Of a stretch of 64,000 nucleotides of DNA, positions 23,687 to 33,056 are shown piece after piece. A model generated the notes under the pieces. That model was given only the letters and a program-made list of their open reading frames with translations. It ran no database searches and had not been told where the DNA came from. The translations under genes and the position numbers were made by a program. Source of the DNA: Sipunculus nudus (lineage: Eukaryota > Annelida > Sipuncula > Golfingiida > Sipunculidae); NCBI GenBank assembly GCA_026874595.1, contig CM049322.1:24403400-24467399 (forward strand), written 5' to 3'. Positions within the stretch are counted from its first letter, which is position 1. Each line of letters begins with the position of its first letter.

Positions 23687-23894
23687 TGTGGTATGGTCGA
23701 GATGTCGCCACTTAACTAAGTCTTTACGGTAATGTTTAACGGCACTTTACGGTAACCGCATTGCATCATGGGTAGACATCCTGAAAAGGAATCGCCATCT
23801 TGTTGAGCGGTGTTCGTGCGACATTGTATGTTCAGCGTGTAATAAATAAGTTTGGAGTGTTGTTGACATTTGTCTTCTTGTCACGAACTCTACA
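23687..23894 (+). repeat. 3' LTR of the Gypsy element
   Basis: 208 bp, same ends as the 5' LTR, AATAAA at 23841-23846, followed by the target duplication GTCAT (23895-23899). About ten substitutions against the 5' LTR and no indels seen. Confidence 0.95.
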
Positions 23895-24552
23895 GTCATT
23901 GTGGTTGAAAACTTGAATAAAAGCTACAGTTTTTGACCAGTTGCTGTCGAATTTAACAGTGTACAAGCTGTGTAAATTAAAGTAACAGTGCTCATAGGGA
24001 AAAAATGTGCCATGGTTAAATTTGGAAAAAAAATTAATGAACTGATTTTAAATTTATGCTAATAATTTTAAAACAAATAACAAAATTCTTATCTAATTTC
24101 TATTATACAATTAAATCTAAAATAAATATAGTTATATCCTTTAAAAAAACTCGATAGCTTCAACCGTTAACATATAAAGCAGGTAAATATATTTCCTGTT
24201 GTTTTGCCAAAGTACATTATGTTCGGGTCAGTAACTTCTAAAACGTACTCAATATTGACCTAATTTCTGCCAAGTGCATAGGAAAAATACAGAAGAACAC
24301 ATATGCCAATATTGAACGCAACAACATAAGCAGATGGCAGTCTTGAAGTGTAAAAATATTTTTTTTAAAAGAAAAATAGAGTTTTTTTCCTTATTTCTCG
24401 AAGGAACGAAGTCGCAGTGACCTTTTTTTGTGTGGTAGGTGAATTTACGGACATTTAACTCCATGTCTAATAGTGGATTCGTAGGGCTTACGACTTCAAA
24501 ACGTACCTGTAAACGGACCATTACTATAGCTCAGATGACATAGCTGACCTAA

Positions 24553-24840
24553 AAACTATCCATCAACACAGAGACGTGGGAACGTATAACGCAGGATCGA
24601 ACGGCGTGGCGTGAAGCTGTACACAGAGGCACAGAAGATACTGAGATAGCACGATCGGCGGAGTCCAGGATAAAACGCGAGGTTCACAGGGCGAGGATGG
24701 CAACTACCTCAACAGCAATCGCCGATCACAAGTGTCCAACACGTGGGAGGTTCTTCCGTGACAAATATGACATGATGGTTGGTTTTGGTCAACTGATGTT
24801 TCATGGTATACAAAATATTGGGGACCATAGTTACGCCTAG
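24553..24840 (+). pseudogene. LINE ORF2 C-terminus, 3' of the E1 insertion
   Basis: An open frame of ~95 codons without its own start. It reads LSINTETWERITQDRTAWRE near its beginning and DHKCPTRGRFFRDK further on, the latter a decayed cysteine/zinc-finger-like tail of the kind found at the end of some LINE ORF2 proteins. It continues directly from the fragment ending at 18002 once 18003-24552 is removed. It ends at a TAG at 24838-24840. Confidence 0.8.
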
Positions 24841-26338
24841 TCTAAATTACTTCGTATGAAACAGGAAAAAGAGCCCAGATTATGCCCTAAAAAATCATAT
24901 AAGAGGGTCCCTTTGTTTATCGTTTGTCAACTTAATTTTATCATTTGATGAAAACTTGGATCATTTTTTAACCCGTTTCATCATTTACCAAGGGGCTCCT
25001 TGTCGGTATCCTTTATGTCTGATAATGGGTAGACCTTTATTTTTCTTGAATAGGGTTTTCATGTTTAGGTTGCAGGCGAAGGAAGAACATTTGTATTGTA
25101 ACAACAGATACTGCGGCTGTTTTTATATCAGATTTTTCATTCTAGTATCGACATACAGCCTCCTGCCATTCAAGACTCCAAGCCATGCTGACACAGCAAG
25201 GGATTAAACTCGGCTATATGGGTCACTCGCTTTCTGTTGCATAGTCAAACGGACTATTTTGTTTTAAGTAATACATGCTGTTACACCACTAGGTGCATCT
25301 TATAAAATGATTAAGTGTTAATGATGAACAGTAGGCCAACTCGACTGCACAGGAAACTAAACACTCTGTATAGAACCCCAAGGTCACTATTGCACTTAAA
25401 CCTTCACTCATATATATTTATATATTTTTACTGTACCTTGTGCATGTTGAATGTCATATGATGCCACTTATGTATTATTTGAATGTATAAAACCTGCCCT
25501 GAACTTTCAAAAAGAACAAACAGACCGCAAAGTCCATATTCCAAGGTAGTATTGTGTGGGGTGAAAGAATTCCCTATCCCCTGTTGGTATTCCGCTCCTA
25601 GGGATACCGAGCATTGGATACATTTATCACCACCATGTGGGAGTTAGGGTTGGCAGACGGCTAACAACCTATACACACACTACCAGTCCCGTTTGAACAT
25701 ATAACAAACAATAAATAAATAACTAGTGTTAAATTTTCCCAAGTGAAGGGGGGGGGGAAATATTAGTTTACCTTATTAAGCTGTTTGATAATGTATAGCA
25801 TCTTACACATCAAAAACATTTATGACAACATGCAAAGAGATGGAATTCATGTAATCTCTGGTAGATCCTGCTATCATTCAAACGGAGTGTGTGCATCACT
25901 CGTACTACGCAGAATTCTACTCACAAGAGTAATATAACATTTTCTTTACTATTAATTATTGAACAATCTGCCAATTTGAGATGTGTGTATCAGACATAAA
26001 TTTCCAGTAAAACTAAAACTCTTGCATGATCACAGAGGTACTATAAATGATTGGTCTCTGTGATCATATATATATGAAGACATTATTGAGCATACATGAT
26101 GAATATACGATTACTTCTCTAGTGTTATGTACAATACCTGTAAACACGCTGCTAATACTCTAATGAATGCTAGGAACTGAAAATAAATCAAAGTCCCTGA
26201 TATAATCATCATTAATGGAGAAAATTATCATGCATCCTACTTTTACCAAGAAATGAATATATGTGGGCAAAATTAGGTGAAAATGAAAATCCAACTCAAA
26301 GAACAAAACCAACTGCGTCAACAAAGGACTTAAGTAAA
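24841..26338. other. Intergenic stretch, no gene recognised
   Basis: AT-rich. A G run lies at ~25748-25757 and a semi-palindromic GATCATATATATATGA-like spot near 26062. An open frame at 24956-25207 has no recognisable protein features. Otherwise I see nothing. Confidence 0.4.
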
Positions 26339-26752
26339 GCCCCGGTCACAAACCACCGTGCGTGTTTTTAGTCCGTACGTTTTGTGGGGAGGCTACGGCC
26401 GCCACGTTTTTCTGAAAACGTGGGGAGAGAGTGGCAAGAGTAGGGAGTGAGTGCGTCAACGAACGGTTGCGCCAGGTGTAAGTACGTGGCCCGTGAGCGT
26501 TTGCGTGCATCATACGATGCGCACGTGGTGAGTTGTACGTGCCTGCAACGTGCTTGTAACGTACGATCTCCTTGTGATTGCCACGTGCTGCTCACGCACT
26601 GTGCCTTTTTTTACTCACTCGCATGTTGTTAAGTGCGTGCAAGTGCGATGAACGCGCGTTTTTCCGCCCGATGTCTGTGGTGAATACGTTGCCCGAATCA
26701 GTGGCGTCAATTGTTCTTCCAGGGTGGGGGGATGACTTTGTGTGTATGTGTG

Positions 26753-26783
<31 letters not shown>

Positions 26784-27429
26784 TTACGCATATATTTTCA
26801 CATATTTATTTATACCTTTTACAGTGTCTCTGAGTGGCATATTCAACTATATATATATATATATATATATATTTACGCATATATACACATATTTATATAT
26901 ACCTTTTACAGTGTCTCTGAGTGGCATATTCAACTATATATATATATATATATATATATAATTATATATATATATTTATATAATTATATATATAATTATT
27001 ATATACAAATATATACTTAATCATAATTCAAATATTTTAGAAAAATAAGTTATTTTGTGAATGCGTAGCAAGGTTGAGAAATAACATTTTTTTGTAAATA
27101 GATCCAAAGTCTTTAATTCAATTTAATTTCAATTTTTTTCATTTGCAATATTATAATATTATTCTCTGAAAAGTGAGGGGGATGATTACATTGACCATCC
27201 GCCTTACCAAAAAGTGGGGGGTATATATACCCCCATCCCCCCCCCCCCCCTTATATTGACGCCCCTGCCCCGAACGCAGCGAAAGCTCCTCCTGCACTAA
27301 AACTGCTACGGCGTGTCTGCGTGCTCACAAATCCGTACTGAGGCTATATTCACCACGTACGGATCCCCAAGTTTTGCCCACATTTTTTGACAGCACGCAC
27401 TTGCAAGTACAGCACGTTGGGACCACGGC
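26339..27429. mobile_element. Non-autonomous TIR element with TA-rich core
   Basis: The left end GCCCCGGTCACAAACCACC and the reverse complement of the right end, GCCGTGGTCCCAACGTGC, are imperfect inverted repeats. A second inverted pair lies inside: TCCGTACGT (~26372) against ACGTACGGA (~27355). CTTAAG occurs just outside both ends, so TTAA-type targeting is possible but not proven. The outer parts are GC-rich with many ACGTGC words. The core holds TA microsatellites, two ~67 bp copies of a TTTACGCATATA...GGCATATTCAACTA module (26783-26849 and 26872-26936), and a C run at 27236-27251. No transposase frame. Confidence 0.65.
26752..27000. repeat. TA microsatellite cluster with duplicated module
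   Basis: TA runs at ~26752-26782, 26848-26871 and 26935-27000 separate two near-identical 67 bp modules. The cluster looks like a local tandem duplication bounded by TA runs. The repetitive YIYIYI-type open frames here are microsatellite translation. Confidence 0.85.
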
Positions 27430-27559
27430 TTAAGGGTCTCAGGACTGTCTCAGGAGTCAGAGTGTGTATAATACGTTCTAGCATATATAGAACTCTCGGC
27501 ATTTTTAATTAATTAAATAAACCCAGAGTAGTAATTTAACATGGGTGTTCATATTTTAT

Positions 27560-28744
27560 AATTTATATTTTTTTATTTGATCATCATTCACTTTACAAGA
27601 TATAAAGTATATGTTCAGTTTTTATCAAAGCAGTTTTCTTTTCAATATAGGCCACAAATTGAAGCAGTGTTAACAAGACCAAGCACAACAAATTTAATAA
27701 CAAGCCATCCAGCCTTTCCTGAGAAATCTGGTAATTTGTATATACTTGTTACATTATTTCTAGGGTGCTCAAACATACCTTGTAAATCAGAGAATATACT
27801 GTATTTCAGGTTTCTGATTAGAACTTTTGAGAAATTCTCAGGACGCAGATCGAGGTTCATGATTCCAGCCTTTACGGGTGCGATTTGTGCCTTGTTAACA
27901 GACCTAGTGTTATCATAAATATAGTCAAAATTCGTAAAATTTAAGATACTGCAGGTGGCTCCAACGTTCATGCCAAGTAGCTAAGGTTGATTAAGATCAA
28001 TAAGCATTCTAAATTTGATGACTATCCATCAAGCCGTTCCTGAGAATCTGGCAATGAGTGCGTATTTTTTAATTATTCTCGGGGGGGGGGGGGGGGGGGG
28101 GGGTAAACGTAACTGTAAGAATATAGATAGAAGTAACTTAATTTCAGGTTTCAAGGAAAACTTTTGTGGACCTCTCAGGATGCGCAGGTTTCATGATTCT
28201 AGAATTTTATTGTTACGATTTTTGCCCTGTTAAAAGACGACCGCTTATTTGAAGGTCTCACAAATAGAGAAAAAATGCGTAAAAATTTAAAAAATATAGG
28301 TGGCGCCTCGTTTTTACAGGAACTGATGGAACACTGCATGATCAACATGCATGCAAAGATTCATGGCAATCAATGCATTTGTTATTTGGATACTGGAACT
28401 TTTGTATCAAACTTCAATTATTCTGGGAGGTACTTCTGAGCCCAATAGCTTACTATATGGGTAACAGAGTCCTAATTTCAAGTATCCAAGGAGATTTGTC
28501 ATGGACCTCCCTGGATGTCAAGTGAGAGGATTCCAGGTCCCATGGTTTCCATTTATGCACTCGAAGACCACTTCTTTGAAGGTGTCAAATATAGAGAAAA
28601 AGTGTGCAAATATTAGAAATGATGAAACACTATTTGATCAATAATTTTGGATTTCGAGTTAGAAGATTCTAGGTCCAATTGTTACGATTTATGCCTTGTT
28701 AACTGACGACCACATCTTTGAAGGTCTCAAAGATAAGAGAAAAA
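27560..28744 (+). repeat. Modular repeat, left part, interrupted by E2
   Basis: Core units of the family seen at 9964-11230 and 43076-44098: GGTGGCGCC-type motif (28301), GAACTGATGGAACACTGCAT (~28319), GTAACAGAG, ATTTCAAGTATCCAAGGAGA, and a GATTTATGCC / TGTTAACTGACGACC segment. The final words GAAGGTCTCAAAGATAAGAG continue at 30653 after E2 is removed. A run of 23 G lies at 28081-28103. Confidence 0.75.
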
Positions 28745-30652
28745 CAAGGGACCTATGGGTCACTGTGCTCAGCTGACGTTAACCTTGAAGGTAAAAATCA
28801 AAAATAATATCAAATGGAGATAAAGTGTAAGAGGAAGAGGTAATAAAGGCCATGGTTGGTTTATATGATTGGTTTGTATTGATGAGCAAGAAATTGTTGC
28901 AAAAAATATTTTGTGACCTGACCATGCATTTACTAATGTTGAAACTAAAGCATGTGAGCAGTTTGTGAACAAATGATCTGTACTATTACCATGATCATTA
29001 GTTGGTTTTTCGATTAACTGTTGACATTTCAGTAGTTTACACATTTTTTCAATTGAATCTATTTTTTTGTATAATATAAATTATTGAATATATATGTATT
29101 TTTTTTATGAAATGTATACAGTTGAAATATAGCTAATTAACAACATAAAACAGGGCAAAAAAAGCCTGATCTCAAATTCTGCTGAGGCAGGAAAATAATG
29201 AACAAATGTTTGTATTAAATCCTCATTTTTTTTATCACATCAATTATTTTCTAATTTAAGTTTATATTTCTATACATTTCCAATTTAACATATATATCTG
29301 AATATAAAAGTTGATTCATAATTCTCAATTGCATCATCATAAATCTCAATCTTGTCAGATAACACCACATCATGCATACAAATGTTTATTTATTTTTTAC
29401 CACAAAAATATATCTTTTAAAGCTGCAAAACAATAAATATCTAAAAATAATTCTTGACTTAGATTTCACACTTTTTAATTGTGTTTTTATTTATCCATAA
29501 TGTGCTTCATATTTTATGATAATTTAAGCATACTGATGGGTTCAATTATATTTGTTAAAATCATTTAAAAGAAAAATTGATTTCTTTAAAAATGCTACAT
29601 TACACAACATTGCATCTTCTGGATTACACCTTGAATTTTTTTTTTAAAGGAAAGTGTTTGCATATCGGAGTGGAAACAGCATTACAATTAAGGAGATACA
29701 GTGAAAACAATAACAATTACTGCATAACACTTGGTGGGTTGGATTTGCGGGGGGGGGGGGGGTCGGGGGGGGGGGGTTATTGGGGTGGTGATATGAGAAT
29801 AACTGTACACCTGTCACAGCAGGGGATCTCCCCCAGTGACTGTAACAAATCAGAAACCCTGGCATAGCTGACTTCCAGTGACCAGGAGTGGGACCCTCCA
29901 TCTGTAATCAAAGCAAGTGACTACAGAAAAAAAATCAATAACTAGCTTAATTTTCAAGCTTTTATTTTCAAATTTCAGATTTAGACAAACTAAATATTTA
30001 TGTTTACATGCTGTGAAAATTAAATCAATGGTGCTTACAGGAAAAAAACGTGCCATGGTCAAAGTTGGGCAAAATTTAAGGAACTAATTTTTTCTTATGC
30101 TAATAACTTAAAAAATTTACACAATTCAGATCTAATTTTGGGTAAACTATTGAATCTTAATTAAACATAGTTATATACTTGAGAAAATAGACTCTAGTTT
30201 CAAATTTTTCATGTTAAGTGAGTTTTTATTTTTCCTGATTTTTTACAAAATGCATTATGTTTGGGCCCATAACTTAAAGAATTTATGTTTTACAGACTTA
30301 ATTTCTGGCATGTACATAGGAACTATATAGAGGAATATTTATGGTAAATATGAGGTAAAACAGATGAGTGGTTTTGATATTAGGCAGTCCTGAAGTGTGA
30401 AAATAGGATTTTAATAAAAAATTGAGGTTTTTCCTTAATATCTCAAAGGAACAAAGTCGCAAAGCCCCAATTTTCGGCTTGGTAGGAGATCTTTGGGACA
30501 TCTAACATTATGCTGGATTTTGGATTCCTAGGTCTTACGGTTTCAAAACGTGCCACATCTACGGACGGACGGACGGACGGACAGACGGACGGACGACGGA
30601 CAATGGACCACGACTATAGCTCAGATGACTTATAGTCAGCTGAGCTAAAAAA
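28745..30652 (+). mobile_element. Element E2: second copy of the terminal-motif family
   Basis: The left end CAAGGGACCTATGGGTCAC then GTGCTCAGCTGA; the right end is a GGAC-type tetranucleotide tract (30561-30601), ACTATAGCTCAGATGACTTA and GTCAGCTGAGCTAAAA. It splits a core unit of another repeat: the words before 28745 and after 30652 are contiguous in intact family members (for example 28253-28290 and 43370-43400). The right half resembles E1 (GGGAAAAAAT/GTGCCATGG region and the GTAGG-terminated stretch). G runs lie at 29749-29762 and 29765-29776. No coding capacity. Confidence 0.78.
30561..30601. repeat. GGAC tetranucleotide microsatellite
   Basis: About ten GGAC units with one GACAGAC interruption, just left of the E2 terminal hairpin. 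A tetranucleotide tract next to the right end is a constant of this family (compare 30953-30970, 32538-32575 as GACA, and 43020-43035). Confidence 0.9.
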
Positions 30653-31028
30653 GCGTAAAAATTCGATAGAAAAATCAAGGTGGCGCCACCAGTCTGCAGG
30701 AACTGATGAAACACTCCATGATCAATATATGCTAGCAAAGACTCATTGTGATCAACGCATTAGTTGTTATAGGTACTGAAGCTTTTGTATCAATTTTTTA
30801 TTTATTCTCCGAGGTACTTCCGAGCCCGATAGCTCGGAGGATATAGGTAACAGAGATCAAATTTCAGGTTTTCAAGTAGATTTTTCATGGACCTCCCTGG
30901 ATGTCAAGTGAGAAAATTCTAGGTCCAATGGTTACGATTTGTGCCCTGTTAACGGACGGACGGGCAGACATACGGACAATGAGTGATCGCTATACAGCTG
31001 AGTTGACTTTCAGTCAGCTGAGCTAAAC
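30653..31028 (+). repeat. Modular repeat, right part, after E2
   Basis: It continues the repeat ending at 28744. It includes a perfect GGTGGCGCCACC palindrome (30679-30690), the GATTTGTGCCCTGTTAACGG phrase, a short GGAC tract and the terminal hairpin TCAGTCAGCTGAGCTAAA (~31009-31026). It is followed by ~310 bp of AT-rich sequence (31029-31342) in which I see nothing. Confidence 0.75.
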
Positions 31029-31514
31029 ATGAAATGTTTTGTATATTTATTGAGTGAGAAATATTTAATATAAATATAACAACCTTTATAAAATCATCCA
31101 GACAGGGAAAATCTTAAGTATTCATACACTGAAATCTTTATTTTTCAGAATGTACGAAATGGACTGAGGGCAGCAGTTTGGGTAATAATAATAAGACAAA
31201 ACTAAAACAATATTTATACACATTCCAGAGAGTGTCTTATATACCTTAAAAATAAAATTAGATTAGGCTTCTTTAGCTCAACAAAATTATTCAGGATGAG
31301 CCATCCGTGTGTTTCCATGTTCAGTGCTCCTATACTCAATACAAGGCCTACAGGCCTAATGCGAACCTGTGCATTGGGAAATACACCAGGTATAATGCTT
31401 CAATGCTGGACCATTACTTCTCATGTATATGAACAATGCAGGTACTAAACATTTTGAATAAGAAGCAATTACACAAACATCACTGCTGAAATTCTGGCAT
31501 GGGTGCACACCACA

Positions 31515-33056
31515 CAACTAGGGACCCATGGGTCCCGACGCTCAGCTGAATTTGTCTGTAAGGATATTTTTAAAGAAATTTTTCAAAATGACAGTCCTGT
31601 GACCTTAACCAATAACCTTGTGACCATAAATTTTAGAACTTAATATCCTTGAACTTGCAGCATTAGGATTATTGTAACAATCTTTTAAAAAGTGACCTTG
31701 ACCTCTGACCAGATAACCTCAAATTATACAGGTTTCCTCACTTTGGGCAAGTAAGCCATGTGTGAACGTTGTAAAGTTCAGGATGAAAAGTTTGATTACA
31801 GCGTATCCACAATCTTTTTTTTCTGTGACCTTTAACTTAGTTCGCTGGACCCTGAAAATCAAAATGAATTTACTTATGTGGTTGGTCATTATTAAATCAA
31901 GTTTGAAGCCAGTCTGTCTGTCCAAAGCAGATTTATCATCCATAAACTCATTTGTGAATGGATGGGCCCTGTGACCTTGACTCATGACCCAAAAATCAAA
32001 CAGAATCTTCCCCTAGTGACAGGTTAGCAATATCTTGAAGATGGAAGGTTTCCGATGAAAAGTTTGGCTTCAAATGCATACACATTCCTTTTAAAGAAAT
32101 GGGTCCTGTGACCTTGACCTTTGACCGTTGGACCCCAAAATCAACATGGTTCTTACTTTAGTGGTGGGCCATTTATAAGTTAAGTTTGAAACCAATATGT
32201 CAAACAAAACTGGAGTTATCATCTGGAAACTAATTTGTGAACAGATGGCCCCTGTGACCTTGACCTTTGACCTTGTGACCCCAAATTAATTTATGCTTTC
32301 CCCATACTGGCAAGTCAGCTAAATGCGCAAGATGGAAAGTTTGGGATGAAAAGCTTGGCTTAAAATGCAGTCATAATCTTTTTAATTAAGTAAGTCCTGT
32401 GATCTTGACCATTGACCTCATGACCCAAAAATCATATAGGTTCTTGCTTTAGTGGTGGGCCATGTGTAAGTCAAGTTTGAAATCCATGTGCCAATCCAAC
32501 CTGGAGTTATCGTCTGGAAACAAATTTGTGTGGATGGACGGATTGACAGACAGACAGACATACAGACAGACAGGGTGATAGGGCATCCACTTGTGATCAA
32601 TAAACACACCAGGTTTTGGGACACCAGACGTAATCACAGCTGAGAAACTGACATGATTGTTGTCATTTTATAGTAAATAAATAGAAAAATATTCGTTAAA
32701 TTAGGAAAAAATACAGGTGGCGCCATCATGTTTCAGGAACTGACAAAACTAGTCATGGTCAATATTCAAGGCAAGATTCATGACAAACCATGCATTAATT
32801 ATCAAGATATTGGAGGTTTTGTATCAAATTTTTTACTATTCTGGGGGGTACTTTCAAACCCCATAGCTCGAAGGATATAGGTCGCAGTGACCTAATGTCA
32901 GGTTTCCGCTTAGATTTTTTATTGACCTTCCTGGATCTTCACTTAGATGTTTCTACGACCAGCTGTTATGATTTGTGCCCTGCTAAGGGACTGCCAGTTG
33001 GAAGGATAGGCGCCATTCCTATACCTCAGTTGACTTGCAGTCAGCTGAGCTAAAAA
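31515..33056 (+). mobile_element. Element E3, nested in arm B
   Basis: The left end CTAGGGACCCATGGGTC then CGACGCTCAGCTGA; the right end GTTGACTTGCAGTCAGCTGA then GCTAAAAA. The core consists of tandem ~141-147 bp modules, each with a TGTGACCTTGACC phrase at ~31693, 31823, 31969, 32106, 32253 and 32397, then a GACA microsatellite (~32548-32572), then a standard core unit with GGTGGCGCCATC (32717). Copy A lacks an insertion at the corresponding site, so E3 arrived after the repeat dispersed. Confidence 0.75.
31690..32430. promoter_or_regulatory. Tandem nuclear-receptor-like half-sites in E3
   Basis: The phrase TGTGACCTTGACCTTTGACC at 32105 and 32252 reads, on the minus strand, as GGTCAAAGGTCA (a DR1 arrangement) overlapping TCAAGGTCA (the extended half-site of ERR/SF-1 type receptors). 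Weaker versions recur at ~141-147 bp spacing through the module array. Binding is inferred from known consensus sites only; nothing here shows activity. Confidence 0.4.

Larger units (their letters stand above)
19205..23894 (+). mobile_element. Ty3/Gypsy-type LTR retrotransposon, full length, inactive
   Basis: A 4690 bp element with two 208 bp LTRs and target duplication GTCAT (19200-19204 and 23895-23899). The order is LTR, primer-binding site, gag with zinc knuckles, protease, reverse transcriptase, RNase H, integrase, polypurine tract, LTR. Integrase following RNase H is the Ty3/Gypsy order. No env-like frame is seen between integrase and the 3' LTR. The LTRs differ at ~10 of 208 positions by eye (~5%), so insertion is not recent. 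pol carries several nonsense codons and frame changes, so it is non-autonomous. It lies nested in E1. Confidence 0.93.
18003..24552 (+). mobile_element. Element E1: terminal-motif (pearl-like) element inserted in the LINE
   Basis: The left end begins CAAGGGACTTTTGGGTCAC followed by GGCGCTCAGCTGA. The right end reads CTATAGCTCAGATGACATAG then CTGACCTAAAA. Both ends abut LINE coding sequence that becomes continuous if the element is removed, fixing the boundaries to within an A run. Without the nested Gypsy element (19205-23899) it is ~1.85 kb, close to E2 (28745-30652, ~1.9 kb), which has the same ends and shares the right half of its core (23900-24550 against 29940-30650). No coding capacity was found, so it is presumably mobilised in trans. 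Helitron-like ancestry is possible (3' CTAA after a hairpin) but unproven. Confidence 0.78.

Noticed and set aside
26578-27020. Open frames with long YIYIYI runs (also at 48.5 and 53 kb)
   Set aside because: They are translations of TA microsatellites.
18003-30652. Firm assignment of E1/E2 to Helitrons
   Set aside because: CTAA at the 3' end and a hairpin fit loosely, but the 5' TC end, hairpin position and A|T target cannot be confirmed, and no Rep-Helicase was found.
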